In this document: positions 42,774-51,612 of the stretch, in pieces
Position numbering within the stretch: the first letter of the stretch is position 1
How the letters are laid out: each line of letters opens with the position of its first letter
NCBI GenBank assembly: GCA_963422565.1
Contig: OY730228.1
Span: forward strand, 1,054,001 to 1,118,000
DNA: 64,000 nucleotides
Direction of reading: 5' to 3'
Source: G963422565 sp963422565
Lineage (GTDB): Bacteria > Pseudomonadota > Alphaproteobacteria > MPNO01
Notes under the pieces: generated by a model
What the model saw: the letters and a program-made list of their open reading frames with translations, nothing else
What the model was told of the DNA's origin: nothing
Database searches by the model: none
Translations under genes and position numbers: made by a program

Positions 42774-44746
42774 TCGCCGAGATCGGCCAGTTCGCGCTGA
42801 TCCTCGCGCTGCTGCTCGCCCTGGTCCAGGGGACGCTGCCGCTCTGGGGGGCCGCCCGCAACGACCCGGCGATGATGGCGGTCGCGCGGCCTGCGGCGGC
42901 CGGCCAGCTCTTGCTCGCCGCCGCCGCGTTCCTCTGCCTGATGCGGCTCTTCGTCGTTTCCGACTTCTCGGTTGCCCTTGTCGCCGCCCATTCGCACACG
43001 CTCAAGCCGCTGCTCTACAAGATCACCGGCCTGTGGGCCAACCATGAGGGCTCGATGCTCCTCTGGGTGCTGATGCTGTCCCTCTTCGGCGCTCTGGTCG
43101 CCCTTTTCGGCGCCAACCTGCCGGTCCGGCTCCGGGCGCGCGTGCTCGGCGTCCAGGGTGCGGTGGCCGCCGGTTTCCTCGCCTTCGTCGTCTTCGCCTC
43201 GAACCCGTTTCTGAGGCTGGAGCCGGCACCGCTCGAGGGCCAAGGGCTCAACCCCTTGCTCCAGGATCCGGGGCTCGCCTTCCACCCGCCCTTCCTCTAT
43301 CTCGGCTATGTCGGCTTTTCGATCGCCTTCTCCTTCGCCGTCGCCGCCCTGATCGAGGGCCGCGTCGACCCGGCCTGGGCGCGCTGGGTGCGGCCCTGGA
43401 CGCTGCTCGCCTGGTGCGGACTCACGATCGGCATCGCGCTCGGGAGCTGGTGGGCCTATTACGAGCTCGGCTGGGGCGGCTGGTGGTTCTGGGACCCGGT
43501 CGAGAACGCCTCCTTCATCCCCTGGCTCGTCGGCACCGCGCTGCTGCACTCGGCGATCGTCGTCGAGAAGCGCAGCGCGCTGAAGGGCTGGACGGTGCTG
43601 CTCGCGATCCTCACCTTCGGGACGGCGCTGCTCGGCACCTTCCTGGTGCGCTCGGGCGTGCTGACATCGGTGCACAGCTTCGCCGCCGACCCGGCGCGGG
43701 GGGTGTTCGTCCTGGCGCTCCTGTTCGCGGTCGTCGGCGGCGGGCTCGCGCTTTACGCGGCGCGCGCCCCGGCGCTCGGCGGCGGCGGGCTGTTCGCGCC
43801 GGTCTCGCGCGAGGGCGCGATGCTGCTCAACAATCTGCTGCTGACCACCGGGGCGGCGGTGGTGGCGCTGGGGACGCTGTATCCGCTGGTCCTGGATGCG
43901 CTCGGCGGCGGCAAGGTCTCGGTCGGCCCCCCCTTCTTCGAGGCGACCTTCGTGCCGATCGCGGCGCCGCTGCTGATCGCCTGCGCGGCCGGCGCGCTGC
44001 TTCCCTGGAAGCGGGGCGACCTCAAGGGGGTGCTGGGTCGGCTGCGCGCGGCGCTGCTGATCGCCGGCGCGACCGCCGCGACCGCCGCCTGGCGGGCCGG
44101 GGTCGACGACCTGCCGGCTGCGTTCGGGCTGGCGCTCGCGGCCTGGTTGATCGTCGGCGCCCTGGTCGGCCTCGCAGAGAGGGCCGGCCTCCTTCGGCGC
44201 GGCCCTAGCGGCGCGGCGCGGCGTGCGGCCGGGCTACCGCGCGCCGCCTGGGGGATGACGCTCGCCCATGCAGGGCTCGGGGTCGCGGTCGCCGGCATCG
44301 TCGCCTCCTCCGCCTGGCAGAGCGAGCGCATCCTCGCGATGCGGCCCGGCGAGACCGTCGAAATCGCCGGATACCGCGTCGCGTTCGAGGGCGCGGGCGC
44401 GACCGCGGGACCCAATTACAGCGCGGTCACCGGCCGCTTCCGGCTGCTCGACGGCGGTCGCGAGATCGCCCGGCTGCGCCCCGAGACACGGAACTACCCG
44501 GCCGAGCGCGGCCAGACCACCGAGGCCGCGATCCACACCAGCTGGCTCGCCGATGTCTATGTCGTGCTCGGGGCGCGGCTGCCGGATGGCGGCTGGACGG
44601 TGCGGCTCTACCACAACCCGCTGGTGCCCTGGATCTGGATCGGCGCGGCGGTGATGGCGCTCGGCGGACTGGTCTCGCTCAGCGACCGGAGGTTGCGAGT
44701 CGGCGCCCCCCGCCCGGCCCGCCGTCCGCTCGGCGCGGCGGGTTGA
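42770..44746 (+). CDS. ccmF: Cytochrome c heme lyase subunit CcmF
   Basis: A 658-residue polytopic membrane protein that with CcmH attaches heme to apocytochrome c. The WWD domain is WAYYELGWGGWWFWDPVENASFIPWL near residue 235, with conserved LLYKITGLWANHEGSMLLW and DPGLAFHPPFLYLGYVGFS containing heme-ligand-type His residues. A periplasmic C-terminal part (PAERGQTTEAAIHTSWLADVYVVLG) completes the family pattern. It lies between ccmE and ccmG. Confidence 0.97.
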   Translation: MIAEIGQFALILALLLALVQGTLPLWGAARNDPAMMAVARPAAAGQLLLAAAAFLCLMRLFVVSDFSVALVAAHSHTLKPLLYKITGLWANHEGSMLLWVLMLSLFGALVALFGANLPVRLRARVLGVQGAVAAGFLAFVVFASNPFLRLEPAPLEGQGLNPLLQDPGLAFHPPFLYLGYVGFSIAFSFAVAALIEGRVDPAWARWVRPWTLLAWCGLTIGIALGSWWAYYELGWGGWWFWDPVENASFIPWLVGTALLHSAIVVEKRSALKGWTVLLAILTFGTALLGTFLVRSGVLTSVHSFAADPARGVFVLALLFAVVGGGLALYAARAPALGGGGLFAPVSREGAMLLNNLLLTTGAAVVALGTLYPLVLDALGGGKVSVGPPFFEATFVPIAAPLLIACAAGALLPWKRGDLKGVLGRLRAALLIAGATAATAAWRAGVDDLPAAFGLALAAWLIVGALVGLAERAGLLRRGPSGAARRAAGLPRAAWGMTLAHAGLGVAVAGIVASSAWQSERILAMRPGETVEIAGYRVAFEGAGATAGPNYSAVTGRFRLLDGGREIARLRPETRNYPAERGQTTEAAIHTSWLADVYVVLGARLPDGGWTVRLYHNPLVPWIWIGAAVMALGGLVSLSDRRLRVGAPRPARRPLGAAG

Positions 44747-44761
44747 CGGGCGGGCCGGCCC

Positions 44762-45304
44762 ATGCGCATCCGGACCCTTGTCCCGGCGGCCGCGTTCGCC
44801 GCCCTCGCCGCGGTCCTCGCGGTCTATCTCGTCCAGATCGATTCGGGCGCGCGCGACCCCGGCCGGCTGCCGTCCGCGCTGATCGGCCGGCCGGCCCCGC
44901 CGCTCGACCTGCCGCCGATCGACGGGCCGGGAGAAGGGCTCCGCTCGGACCGGCTCGGCGGAGCGGTCGCCCTCGTCAACGTATTCGCCTCCTGGTGCCC
45001 GCCCTGCCGGGCCGAGCATCCGATGCTGATGCGGCTCGCGCGGGAGGGGGTCGCGATCTACGGCGTCAACTACAAGGACCGGCCTGAGGACGCCCGCGCC
45101 TTCCTTGCCGAGCTCGGCAACCCCTACCGCGCGGTCGGGGCCGACCGGACCGGGCGCACGGCGATCGACTGGGGCGTCTACGGCTACCCCGAGACCTTTG
45201 TGATCGACCGCGCGGGCCTGGTCCGCTACCGCCATGTCGGGCCGATCACGCCGCACGACCTCGAGACCCGGATCCGGCCGCTGCTGGCGCGGCTCGACGG
45301 ATGA
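44762..45304 (+). CDS. ccmG: Thiol:disulfide interchange protein CcmG/DsbE
   Basis: A 180-residue membrane-anchored periplasmic thioredoxin-like protein. An N-terminal anchor (about residues 5-25) precedes VNVFASWCPPCRAEHPMLM with the WCPPC active site, and YGVNYKDRPEDA and YGYPETFVIDRAG with the cis-Pro. It reduces apocytochrome c and CcmH before heme attachment. The stop overlaps the ccmH start by 4 bp. Confidence 0.95.
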   Translation: MRIRTLVPAAAFAALAAVLAVYLVQIDSGARDPGRLPSALIGRPAPPLDLPPIDGPGEGLRSDRLGGAVALVNVFASWCPPCRAEHPMLMRLAREGVAIYGVNYKDRPEDARAFLAELGNPYRAVGADRTGRTAIDWGVYGYPETFVIDRAGLVRYRHVGPITPHDLETRIRPLLARLDG

Positions 45305-45765
45305 GACGGGCCGCTCTCGCCCTCGCTCTGCTGCTCGCCGCGGCACAGGCGGGAGCGGCCGCGCCCGGCGAGGCGCTCGACGACCCGGCGCTCGAAGCGC
45401 GGGCGCGGGCGCTGTCGAAGGAACTGCGCTGTCTGGTCTGCCAGAACCAATCGATCGACGACTCGGACGCCGATCTCGCCCGCGACCTGCGGGTACTGGT
45501 GCGCGAGCGCATCGCCGCCGGCGAGACCGACGACCGCATCCGCGCCTTCCTCACCGCGCGCTACGGCGACTTCGTGCTGCTGCGCCCGCCCTTCAAGGCC
45601 GCGACCTGGGCGCTGTGGCTGGGGCCGGCGGCGATCCTGCTCGCCGGCGCCGCCGCGGGCGGGCTCTATCTCCGCCGCCGCGCGGCCCCCGGCGAGACGC
45701 CCGGGTTGAGCGAGGCGGAGCGCCGGCGCCTCGACCGGCTGGTCGGCGGGGACGGGGAGTCGTGA
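45301..45765 (+). CDS. ccmH: Cytochrome c maturation protein CcmH
   Basis: A 154-residue protein with a signal/anchor, the redox motif LRCLVCQNQSIDDSDADLARDLR near residue 42, and a C-terminal TM segment (WLGPAAILLAGAAAGGLYL). It keeps apocytochrome CxxCH thiols reduced and works with CcmF. It is the short (CcmL-type) form, with the CcmI function in the separate next gene. The start overlaps ccmG and the stop overlaps ccmI (TGATG). Confidence 0.95.
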   Translation: MRRAALALALLLAAAQAGAAAPGEALDDPALEARARALSKELRCLVCQNQSIDDSDADLARDLRVLVRERIAAGETDDRIRAFLTARYGDFVLLRPPFKAATWALWLGPAAILLAGAAAGGLYLRRRAAPGETPGLSEAERRRLDRLVGGDGES

Positions 45766-47042
45766 TGCTCTGGCTTCTGCTCTCCGCGATGGCGCTGGCG
45801 GCGACCGCGGCGGCGGTCTGGCCGCTGCTGGCCCGCCAGGCGCGACCGCGACCGCGCGCCGACCACGATGTCGAGGTCTACCGCGACCAGCTCGCCGAGC
45901 TCGCGCGCGACCGCGACCGCGGACTGGTCGCGCCCGAGGAGGCGGCCGCCGCCAAGGCGGAGATCGGGCGCCGCCTCCTCGCCGCCGCCGAGGCGGCGGA
46001 GCGCGGCGAAGCGGCAGCGCCGAGCCGACGCGCGCCGGCCCTGCTCGCCGCGGCCCTCGCGGCCGCGCTGCCGGTTCTCGCCGCGGCGCTCTACGGCGTC
46101 CTCGGCTCCCCCGGCCTCCCCGGCGCGGCGCCCGGCCTCGTCGACCGCCTCGCCGCACGGATGGCCGCCAACCCCGGCGACCCCGAGGGCTGGCGGCTGC
46201 TCGGCCGCTCCCTGGCGCGGCTCGATCGCCACGACGAGGCGGCCGAGGCCTATCGGCAGGCGGCAGCGCTCCGCCCCGACGACGCGGCGTTGCGCGCACT
46301 GCGCGGGCAGGCGCTGACCGCAGCCGCCGGCGGCCGGGTCGGCGCGCCGGCACGGGAAGCCTTCGCGGCCGCACTCGCCCGCAACCCCGGCGAGCCGCTG
46401 GCCCGATTCTATCTGGGGCTCGCCGCGCTCCAGTCGGGCAACCGGGCGGAGGCGCTGGCGCGCTGGCGGGCGCTCGCCGCCGCGCTCGCGCCCGACTCGC
46501 CCTGGGCGCCGATGCTGCGTGCGGGGATCGCCGGGCTCACCGGCAGCGCCGACGGGCCGATCGATGCCGAGGCCGCGGCGCGGGCCGCCGAGATGTCGCC
46601 GGAGGATCGCGCGGCGACGATCCACTCCATGGTCGAGGGGCTCGCTGCACGGCTCGCCGAGGCGCCCGACGACGCCGAGGGCTGGGCGCGGCTCGCCCGC
46701 GCCTACCGGGTCCTCGGCGAAGCGGAGAAGGCGCGCGACGCGCTGGCGGCGCTCGCCCGGTTGCGGCCCGAGGATGCCGGGGCGCTCGCCGCCTACGCCT
46801 GGAGCCTGCTCGAGACCGAAGGGCCGAGCGCGGCGCTCGACGGAATCGTCGTCCGCATCCTGGCGCGCGACCCGGGCAACCGGGCGGCGCTCTGGATCGC
46901 CGGCGCGGCGGCGGCGGAGCGCGGAGACGCGGCCGAGGCGCGGCGGTTCTGGGAGCGGCTGCGGGCGCTGCTGCCGGAAGGCTCGGCCGAGCGGGGGGCC
47001 GTCGACCGTCAGCTCGCGGCGCTCGCCGGCGGGGCGCGGTAA
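45765..47042 (+). CDS. ccmI: Cytochrome c maturation protein CcmI (TPR apocytochrome chaperone)
   Basis: A 425-residue protein. Two N-terminal TM segments (about residues 1-22 and 87-108) enclose a cytoplasmic loop with the family signature DHDVEVYRDQLAELARDRDRGLVAPEEAAAAKAEIGRRLL. The periplasmic rest is built of TPR units (DPEGWRLLGRSLARLDRHDEAAEAYRQA, DAEGWARLARAYRVLGEAEKARDAL). It holds apocytochrome c for CcmFH. It is the last gene of the operon and converges with the TRAP permease gene 9 bp away. Confidence 0.93.
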   Translation: MLWLLLSAMALAATAAAVWPLLARQARPRPRADHDVEVYRDQLAELARDRDRGLVAPEEAAAAKAEIGRRLLAAAEAAERGEAAAPSRRAPALLAAALAAALPVLAAALYGVLGSPGLPGAAPGLVDRLAARMAANPGDPEGWRLLGRSLARLDRHDEAAEAYRQAAALRPDDAALRALRGQALTAAAGGRVGAPAREAFAAALARNPGEPLARFYLGLAALQSGNRAEALARWRALAAALAPDSPWAPMLRAGIAGLTGSADGPIDAEAAARAAEMSPEDRAATIHSMVEGLAARLAEAPDDAEGWARLARAYRVLGEAEKARDALAALARLRPEDAGALAAYAWSLLETEGPSAALDGIVVRILARDPGNRAALWIAGAAAAERGDAAEARRFWERLRALLPEGSAERGAVDRQLAALAGGAR

Positions 47043-47051
47043 CGGAGGCGG

Positions 47052-48356
47052 CTACCGGGTGAGGACGGTCGCGGTGACCGGCCACAACCAGACGACGGCC
47101 ATCACCACCAGCATCAGCAGCCAGTAGGGGATCGAGCCGGAGAAGATATCCTTCAGGGTCACCGACGGGTCGGGGACCGCCCCCTTGACGGTATAGACCA
47201 GCAGGCCGAAGGGCGGAGTCAGCAGCCCCGCCTCGATCGCCAGGATGCCGAAGATGGCGAAGGCGTAGGGGTCCCAGCCCGCGGCCTCGGCGAGCGGCCA
47301 GAAGATGGGAACGGTCAGGAGGATGATCGAGATCGAATCGATCAGCGTCCCCATCGCCAGCCAGATCGCGATCATCAGCACGGTCACCCAGAACCCGGTC
47401 AGGCCAAGCCCGGCGATCAGGTCCTGGATGATCTGGATGATGTTGCCGAGCGCCAGGAACTTGGCGTACATCGCCGCGGTCATCAGCAGGAACATGATCG
47501 GCGCGATGGTCTTGCCGGCCTCGATGACGGCCTCGCGCCAACCGCGCCAGCCGAGCCCCTTGATGCCGGCGAAGAAAATGGCGCCAGCGCAGCCGACGGC
47601 CGCCGACTCCGACGGCGTGAACAGGCCGACGAACAGCCCGCCCAGCACCAGTAGAATCAGCACCACGACGCCGAGACCGCTCACCGTCTCGCGCCCTGTC
47701 GGCGGCTTGTCGTCGCGGCCGGTCGGCGCCGGCGCGAGCGCGGGCCGGGCCGCCGCCCGGACCACGCAATAGACCCCCATCAGCAGCGCCAGAATGATCC
47801 CCGGGATGAAACCAGCCAGGAACAGCTTGCCGATCGAGTGCTCGATGACGATGCCCCAGACGATCAGCAGCACGCTCGGCGGGATCAACATGCCGAGGCT
47901 GGCGCTACCGGCGATCGAGCCCAGCGCGTAGGACCGGTCGTAGCCGAAGCGCCGCATCTCGGGATAGGCGACGCGCGAGAAGGTCATGGCGGAGGCGATG
48001 CTGACCCCGGTCACCGCGGCGAAGACGGCATTGCCGAACACGGTCGCCACGGCGAGCCGGCCCGGCAGGCGGCGCAGGAAATAGTCGGCGATCCGGTAGA
48101 GGTCGGCGGCCATCCCCGACTTGCTCATGAACTCGCCCATCAGCACGAAGAGCGGGATGGCGGCGAAGACCGAGTTGCGGAGCACCGCGTAAGCGGACTG
48201 GTTGGCGAGTTCGAGCGTGATCGTGAGATCGCCGAACAGGAGCCAGGTGCCGACGAGCGAGACGATGCCGAGCACGATCCCGATATGGAGGCCGGCGACG
48301 ACCAGCGCGATCAGCGCCGCCAGGATGACGATCAGGACGAGATCGGGCGCGAGCAT
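47052..48356 (-). CDS. TRAP transporter large permease subunit (DctM family)
   Basis: A 434-residue 12-TM protein of the DctM/IT superfamily. Typical blocks are VLRNSVFAAIPLFVLMGEFMSKSGMAADLYR, AVATVFGNAVFAAVTGVSIASAMTFSRVAYPEM, GSIAGSASLGMLIPPSVLLIVWGIV and LLTPPFGLLVYTVKGAVPD. It forms the Na+-driven membrane part with the DctQ subunit encoded one base upstream. The substrate is unknown because no periplasmic binding protein gene is nearby. Confidence 0.94.
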   Translation of the reverse strand: MLAPDLVLIVILAALIALVVAGLHIGIVLGIVSLVGTWLLFGDLTITLELANQSAYAVLRNSVFAAIPLFVLMGEFMSKSGMAADLYRIADYFLRRLPGRLAVATVFGNAVFAAVTGVSIASAMTFSRVAYPEMRRFGYDRSYALGSIAGSASLGMLIPPSVLLIVWGIVIEHSIGKLFLAGFIPGIILALLMGVYCVVRAAARPALAPAPTGRDDKPPTGRETVSGLGVVVLILLVLGGLFVGLFTPSESAAVGCAGAIFFAGIKGLGWRGWREAVIEAGKTIAPIMFLLMTAAMYAKFLALGNIIQIIQDLIAGLGLTGFWVTVLMIAIWLAMGTLIDSISIILLTVPIFWPLAEAAGWDPYAFAIFGILAIEAGLLTPPFGLLVYTVKGAVPDPSVTLKDIFSGSIPYWLLMLVVMAVVWLWPVTATVLTR

Positions 48357-48357
48357 G

Positions 48358-48873
48358 TCAGGCGGGACGCGGCGTCAGACGACCGCAGGCGGCGAGGAAC
48401 AGGAGCTGGGCATAGACCAGCACGCAGACGGCGCCGAACAGGACGATCAGCGTCCTGACCGGGGCGATCGGCACCTCGAAGGCGCCCGCACCCTCGATCT
48501 CGCCGGTCTCCCAGCTCACGATCATCGCGTCCCAGCCGCCGAAGATGATCGCCAGGAACAGGACGATGCCGAGCGTGTAGGAGGCGCTGTCGATGACACG
48601 CCGGCCGAGGGGCGAGACCGCATTGAAGACGAAGACGGTGCGCAGCATCGCGCCCCGCTTGATGGTGGATGGCAGCTCCAGGAACAGGATGCCGACGATC
48701 GAGTTGCCGACGATCTCGTGGGTGCCGAGAAAGGGCTGGTCGAAGGCCTCGCGGCCGACGATGTCCCACAGGAAAATCGCGGCGAGAAGCAGCGCCCAGA
48801 ACGCCGAGACGGTGCTGAGGATGTTGGTCGATCGGGTGACGAAATCTCGCGAGGCGGCGGCACCTGCGTCCAT
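48358..48873 (-). CDS. TRAP transporter small permease subunit (DctQ family)
   Basis: A 171-residue 4-TM protein (MDAGAAASRDFVTRSTNILSTVSAFWALLLAAIFLWDIVGREAF...). DIVGREAFDQPFLGTHEIVGNSIVGILFLELPSTIKRG is the conserved DctQ core. It pairs with the large permease that follows after one base. Expected third partner DctP is missing from the neighbourhood. Confidence 0.9.
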   Translation of the reverse strand: MDAGAAASRDFVTRSTNILSTVSAFWALLLAAIFLWDIVGREAFDQPFLGTHEIVGNSIVGILFLELPSTIKRGAMLRTVFVFNAVSPLGRRVIDSASYTLGIVLFLAIIFGGWDAMIVSWETGEIEGAGAFEVPIAPVRTLIVLFGAVCVLVYAQLLFLAACGRLTPRPA

Positions 48874-49178
48874 GGCGGCTGCAGATCCTTCCTCGATGCC
48901 GCGCGATCCCGACCTTCATACAGACCCGGACGGACGGATACCAGCCGCGCCCGGCGATATTCGTTTCGAGGACCACGACCGACTGGACGGCGCCCCTTTT
49001 CCCTCCGTCGAGGGTAAGGAGATTCACGCATCGCCCTCTCCTACTCCCCGCACCCTTCGTCATGCATCTTTGGCAATGGCGTCGGGTGGTGGGGACGCTT
49101 CCTGGACCGGAACGGGTGCTTTTCACCGGGCGCGGCGCCGCTTAGGCTGCCGCCGGGGACGCACGGAGGACTGACTCG
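48874..49178. other. Divergent intergenic region between dctQ-like and amidohydrolase genes
   Basis: 305 bp with no gene. It must hold the promoters of two divergent transcripts. The amidohydrolase ribosome binding site (GGAGGA at 49165-49170) is at its right end. No clear operator-like repeat was found. Confidence 0.5.
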
Positions 49179-50159
49179 ATGGACGGGAAGATCGCGCTGG
49201 AGGAACATTTCGCGCTGCCCGAGACGTGGCAGGATTCGGCGCCGCGCGCTCTCCCCGGTTCGGTGCGCGCCCATCTGCGCGACCGTCTGCTCGACTTCCA
49301 CGACCGGCGCCTCCGGGACATGGACGCGGCCGGAGTGGAGTTCGCGATTCTGTCGATGAACGCGCCGACCGTACAGGGCATCCCCGACCCGGCGGCAGCG
49401 ATCGAGCTGGCGCGGAGGTCGAACGACGCGCTCGCCGGCGAGTTGGCGCGGCGGCCGGACCGCTTCGCCGGCTTTGCGGCGCTGCCGATGCAGGATCCCG
49501 ATGCCGCCGCCGCCGAGCTGGGCCGCTGCATTCGGGACCTCGGCTTCAAGGGTGCGATGGTCAACGGGTTCACCCAGAGGGGCACCCCCGATTCGGCCGT
49601 CTATTACGACATCCCCGAATACCGGCCGTTCTGGGCCGCCGCCGCGGATCTCGGGATGCCGTTCTACCTTCATCCGCGCATGCAAATACCGTCCCGGGCG
49701 CAAGTCTACGAGGGCCATTTCTGGGTCGCCGGCGCGACCTGGGGCTTCGCGCGGGAGACCTCGATCCACGCGCTGCGCCTCATCGGCTCGGCGTTGTTCG
49801 ACGAGCTGCCGACGCTGCAGATCGTGCTCGGCCATCTCGGCGAGCGCATCCCGTTCGACATGTGGCGCATCGACGCACGGGTGCAGGCGATGCCGCTCGA
49901 TTATCCCTGCAAGCGTCCGGTCAGCGCCTATCTGCGAGAGAATTTCCACTTTACGACATCGGGGAATTTCAGCGATCCGGCATTTCGCTGCACCCTCGCG
50001 GAGATGGGCGCCGAGCGCCTGATGTTCTCGATCGACTACCCGTTCGAGGACATGGCCCAGGGCGCCACCTGGTTCGATGGCCTGGACATCGATGCCGGCG
50101 ACAAGCTCAGGATCGGACGCACCAATGCGGCCGCCCTGTTCAAGCTCGAAAATCTCTGA
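49179..50159 (+). CDS. Amidohydrolase-2 family protein (gamma-resorcylate decarboxylase/ACMSD-like)
   Basis: A 326-residue TIM-barrel metalloenzyme starting MDGKIALEEHFALPETWQD. The EEHF start, LRDMDAAGVEFAILSMNAP, FAGFAALPMQDPDAAAAELGR, GFKGAMVNGFTQ, MPFYLHPR, IVLGHLGERIPFDMWRID and MFSIDYPFED match the resorcylate/dihydroxybenzoate decarboxylase branch of ACMSD-like enzymes: the Glu of EEHF, the His of GHLGE and the Asp of SIDYPFE would bind metal and catalyse. It probably decarboxylates a hydroxylated aromatic acid, which fits the Rieske dioxygenase genes 2.4 kb away. Confidence 0.88.
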   Translation: MDGKIALEEHFALPETWQDSAPRALPGSVRAHLRDRLLDFHDRRLRDMDAAGVEFAILSMNAPTVQGIPDPAAAIELARRSNDALAGELARRPDRFAGFAALPMQDPDAAAAELGRCIRDLGFKGAMVNGFTQRGTPDSAVYYDIPEYRPFWAAAADLGMPFYLHPRMQIPSRAQVYEGHFWVAGATWGFARETSIHALRLIGSALFDELPTLQIVLGHLGERIPFDMWRIDARVQAMPLDYPCKRPVSAYLRENFHFTTSGNFSDPAFRCTLAEMGAERLMFSIDYPFEDMAQGATWFDGLDIDAGDKLRIGRTNAAALFKLENL

Positions 50160-50182
50160 CGGCGCGGTTTTTCTACGCGACC

Positions 50183-51604
50183 CTATGCGTTCGGGCCGCG
50201 CGGCGCGGTGATCGCGGCTGTCGTCTTGTCGAGGTTGCGCGGGTGCGGCGGCGGCATGTCCTGGACCACGGGGCGGCCCCAACCGGGTCTGCCGACCAGA
50301 ACGCCGTCGCGGACCACGAGGCGGCCTCTGACGAAGGTATGAACGACTCGGGCGCTGGTTTCGAAGCCGTGCCACGGGGTCATCCGGCTTCGCGAATGGA
50401 GCGTTTCGCGAGAGACTATGCCACCCTCCGCCATATCCACGACGGCGATGTCCGCGTCCGAGCCCGGCGCGATCACGCCCTTCCGGGGATAGCATCCCCA
50501 GGCCCTGGCGGGCGCGGCCGCCGACCATTGCACATATTGGTTGATCGTCGCCTTTCCGGCGTTGACTTGGGTCAGCATGACCGGCATCTGGGTCTCGACA
50601 CCGGGAAAGCCGCATTCGCAGTCCCAGATACTGTTCGAGGCCTTTTCCTCAGGGAGGTGGGGGGCGTGGTCGGTGGCGATCATGTCGATGACGCCTTCGT
50701 GGAGCGCCGCCCAGAGCGCCGGCCCGTGACGTGCCTCGCGGATCGGCGGGTTGACGCGGAGCGCGCCCCCGAGCGCGTCCATATCGTCGACGGTGAAGAT
50801 CAGATAGTGGGGGCAGGTCTCCACCGTCACATCGACGCCGCGCGCCTTGGCGCCGCGCAGGAGGTCGAGCGCGTCGGCGGAGCTCTTATGCGCGATATGC
50901 AGCCGCGCGCCCGTCCACTCCGCGAAGGCGACCGCCCGCCCGACCGCCTCGATCGCGCAGATCTCGGGCCGAGCGGCGAGATGGGCGCGCGCGTCGTTGC
51001 GACCAACCGCCTTCAGCCGCGTCTCTCGCCGGGCCATGATCGAGGCGTTCTCCGCATGCACCGTGCAGCGGAGGCCGAGCCGGGCGAGGATCTCGAACCC
51101 TTCCAGCATCGCCCCGTCCGATGGCGCCGGCAGGTCTCCGAACGTATTTCCCATGAAGCATTTGAAGCCGCTGACGCCGGCCTGGGCGAGCGCTTCGAGC
51201 CGGTCGATATTGTTCTCGTCGAGAAGACCGTAGATGCCGTAATCGACATGGGCCTGGGCGGCGGCGCGGCGCTGCTTGTCGCGGAGCGCCGCGAGGCTGC
51301 CCGTCGGCGGGCTGGTATTGGGCATCTCGAAGACCGTCGTCGTTCCGCCGCAGGCCGCCGCCGCCGTGCCCGTCTCCCAACATTCCTTGTAGTCGTAGCC
51401 GGGGTCGCGGAAATGGACATGGCTATCCACCGCGCCCGGCAGCAGGAACAGCCCCGCCGCGTCGATGGTCTCGCGCGCGGGCGGCGCCATCTCGCCGGCG
51501 CAGAGGCCGACGATGCGCCCGCCGTCGATCGCGATATCCGCCGCCACGGTCGCCTCGGGGGCGACCACCCGGCCGCCGCGCAGAAGGAGATCGATCGGTT
51601 TCAC
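50183..51604 (-). CDS. Dihydroorotase/allantoinase/hydantoinase-like amidohydrolase
   Basis: A 473-residue cyclic amidohydrolase. The start is GTG 51604 (VKPIDLLLRGGRVVAPEATVAADIAIDGGRIVGL). Metal ligands are in LLPGAVDSHVHFRDPGYDYKE, the carboxylated Lys in GVSGFKCFMGNTFG, His residues in CTVHAENASI and LHIAHKSSADA, and Asp in MIATDHAPHLPEEK. This matches the allantoinase/dihydroorotase group rather than the biosynthetic pyrC short form; the exact ring opened is unknown. It follows the SDR gene by 8 bp. Confidence 0.88.
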   Translation of the reverse strand: MKPIDLLLRGGRVVAPEATVAADIAIDGGRIVGLCAGEMAPPARETIDAAGLFLLPGAVDSHVHFRDPGYDYKECWETGTAAAACGGTTTVFEMPNTSPPTGSLAALRDKQRRAAAQAHVDYGIYGLLDENNIDRLEALAQAGVSGFKCFMGNTFGDLPAPSDGAMLEGFEILARLGLRCTVHAENASIMARRETRLKAVGRNDARAHLAARPEICAIEAVGRAVAFAEWTGARLHIAHKSSADALDLLRGAKARGVDVTVETCPHYLIFTVDDMDALGGALRVNPPIREARHGPALWAALHEGVIDMIATDHAPHLPEEKASNSIWDCECGFPGVETQMPVMLTQVNAGKATINQYVQWSAAAPARAWGCYPRKGVIAPGSDADIAVVDMAEGGIVSRETLHSRSRMTPWHGFETSARVVHTFVRGRLVVRDGVLVGRPGWGRPVVQDMPPPHPRNLDKTTAAITAPRGPNA

Positions 51605-51612
51605 CCCGCCCC

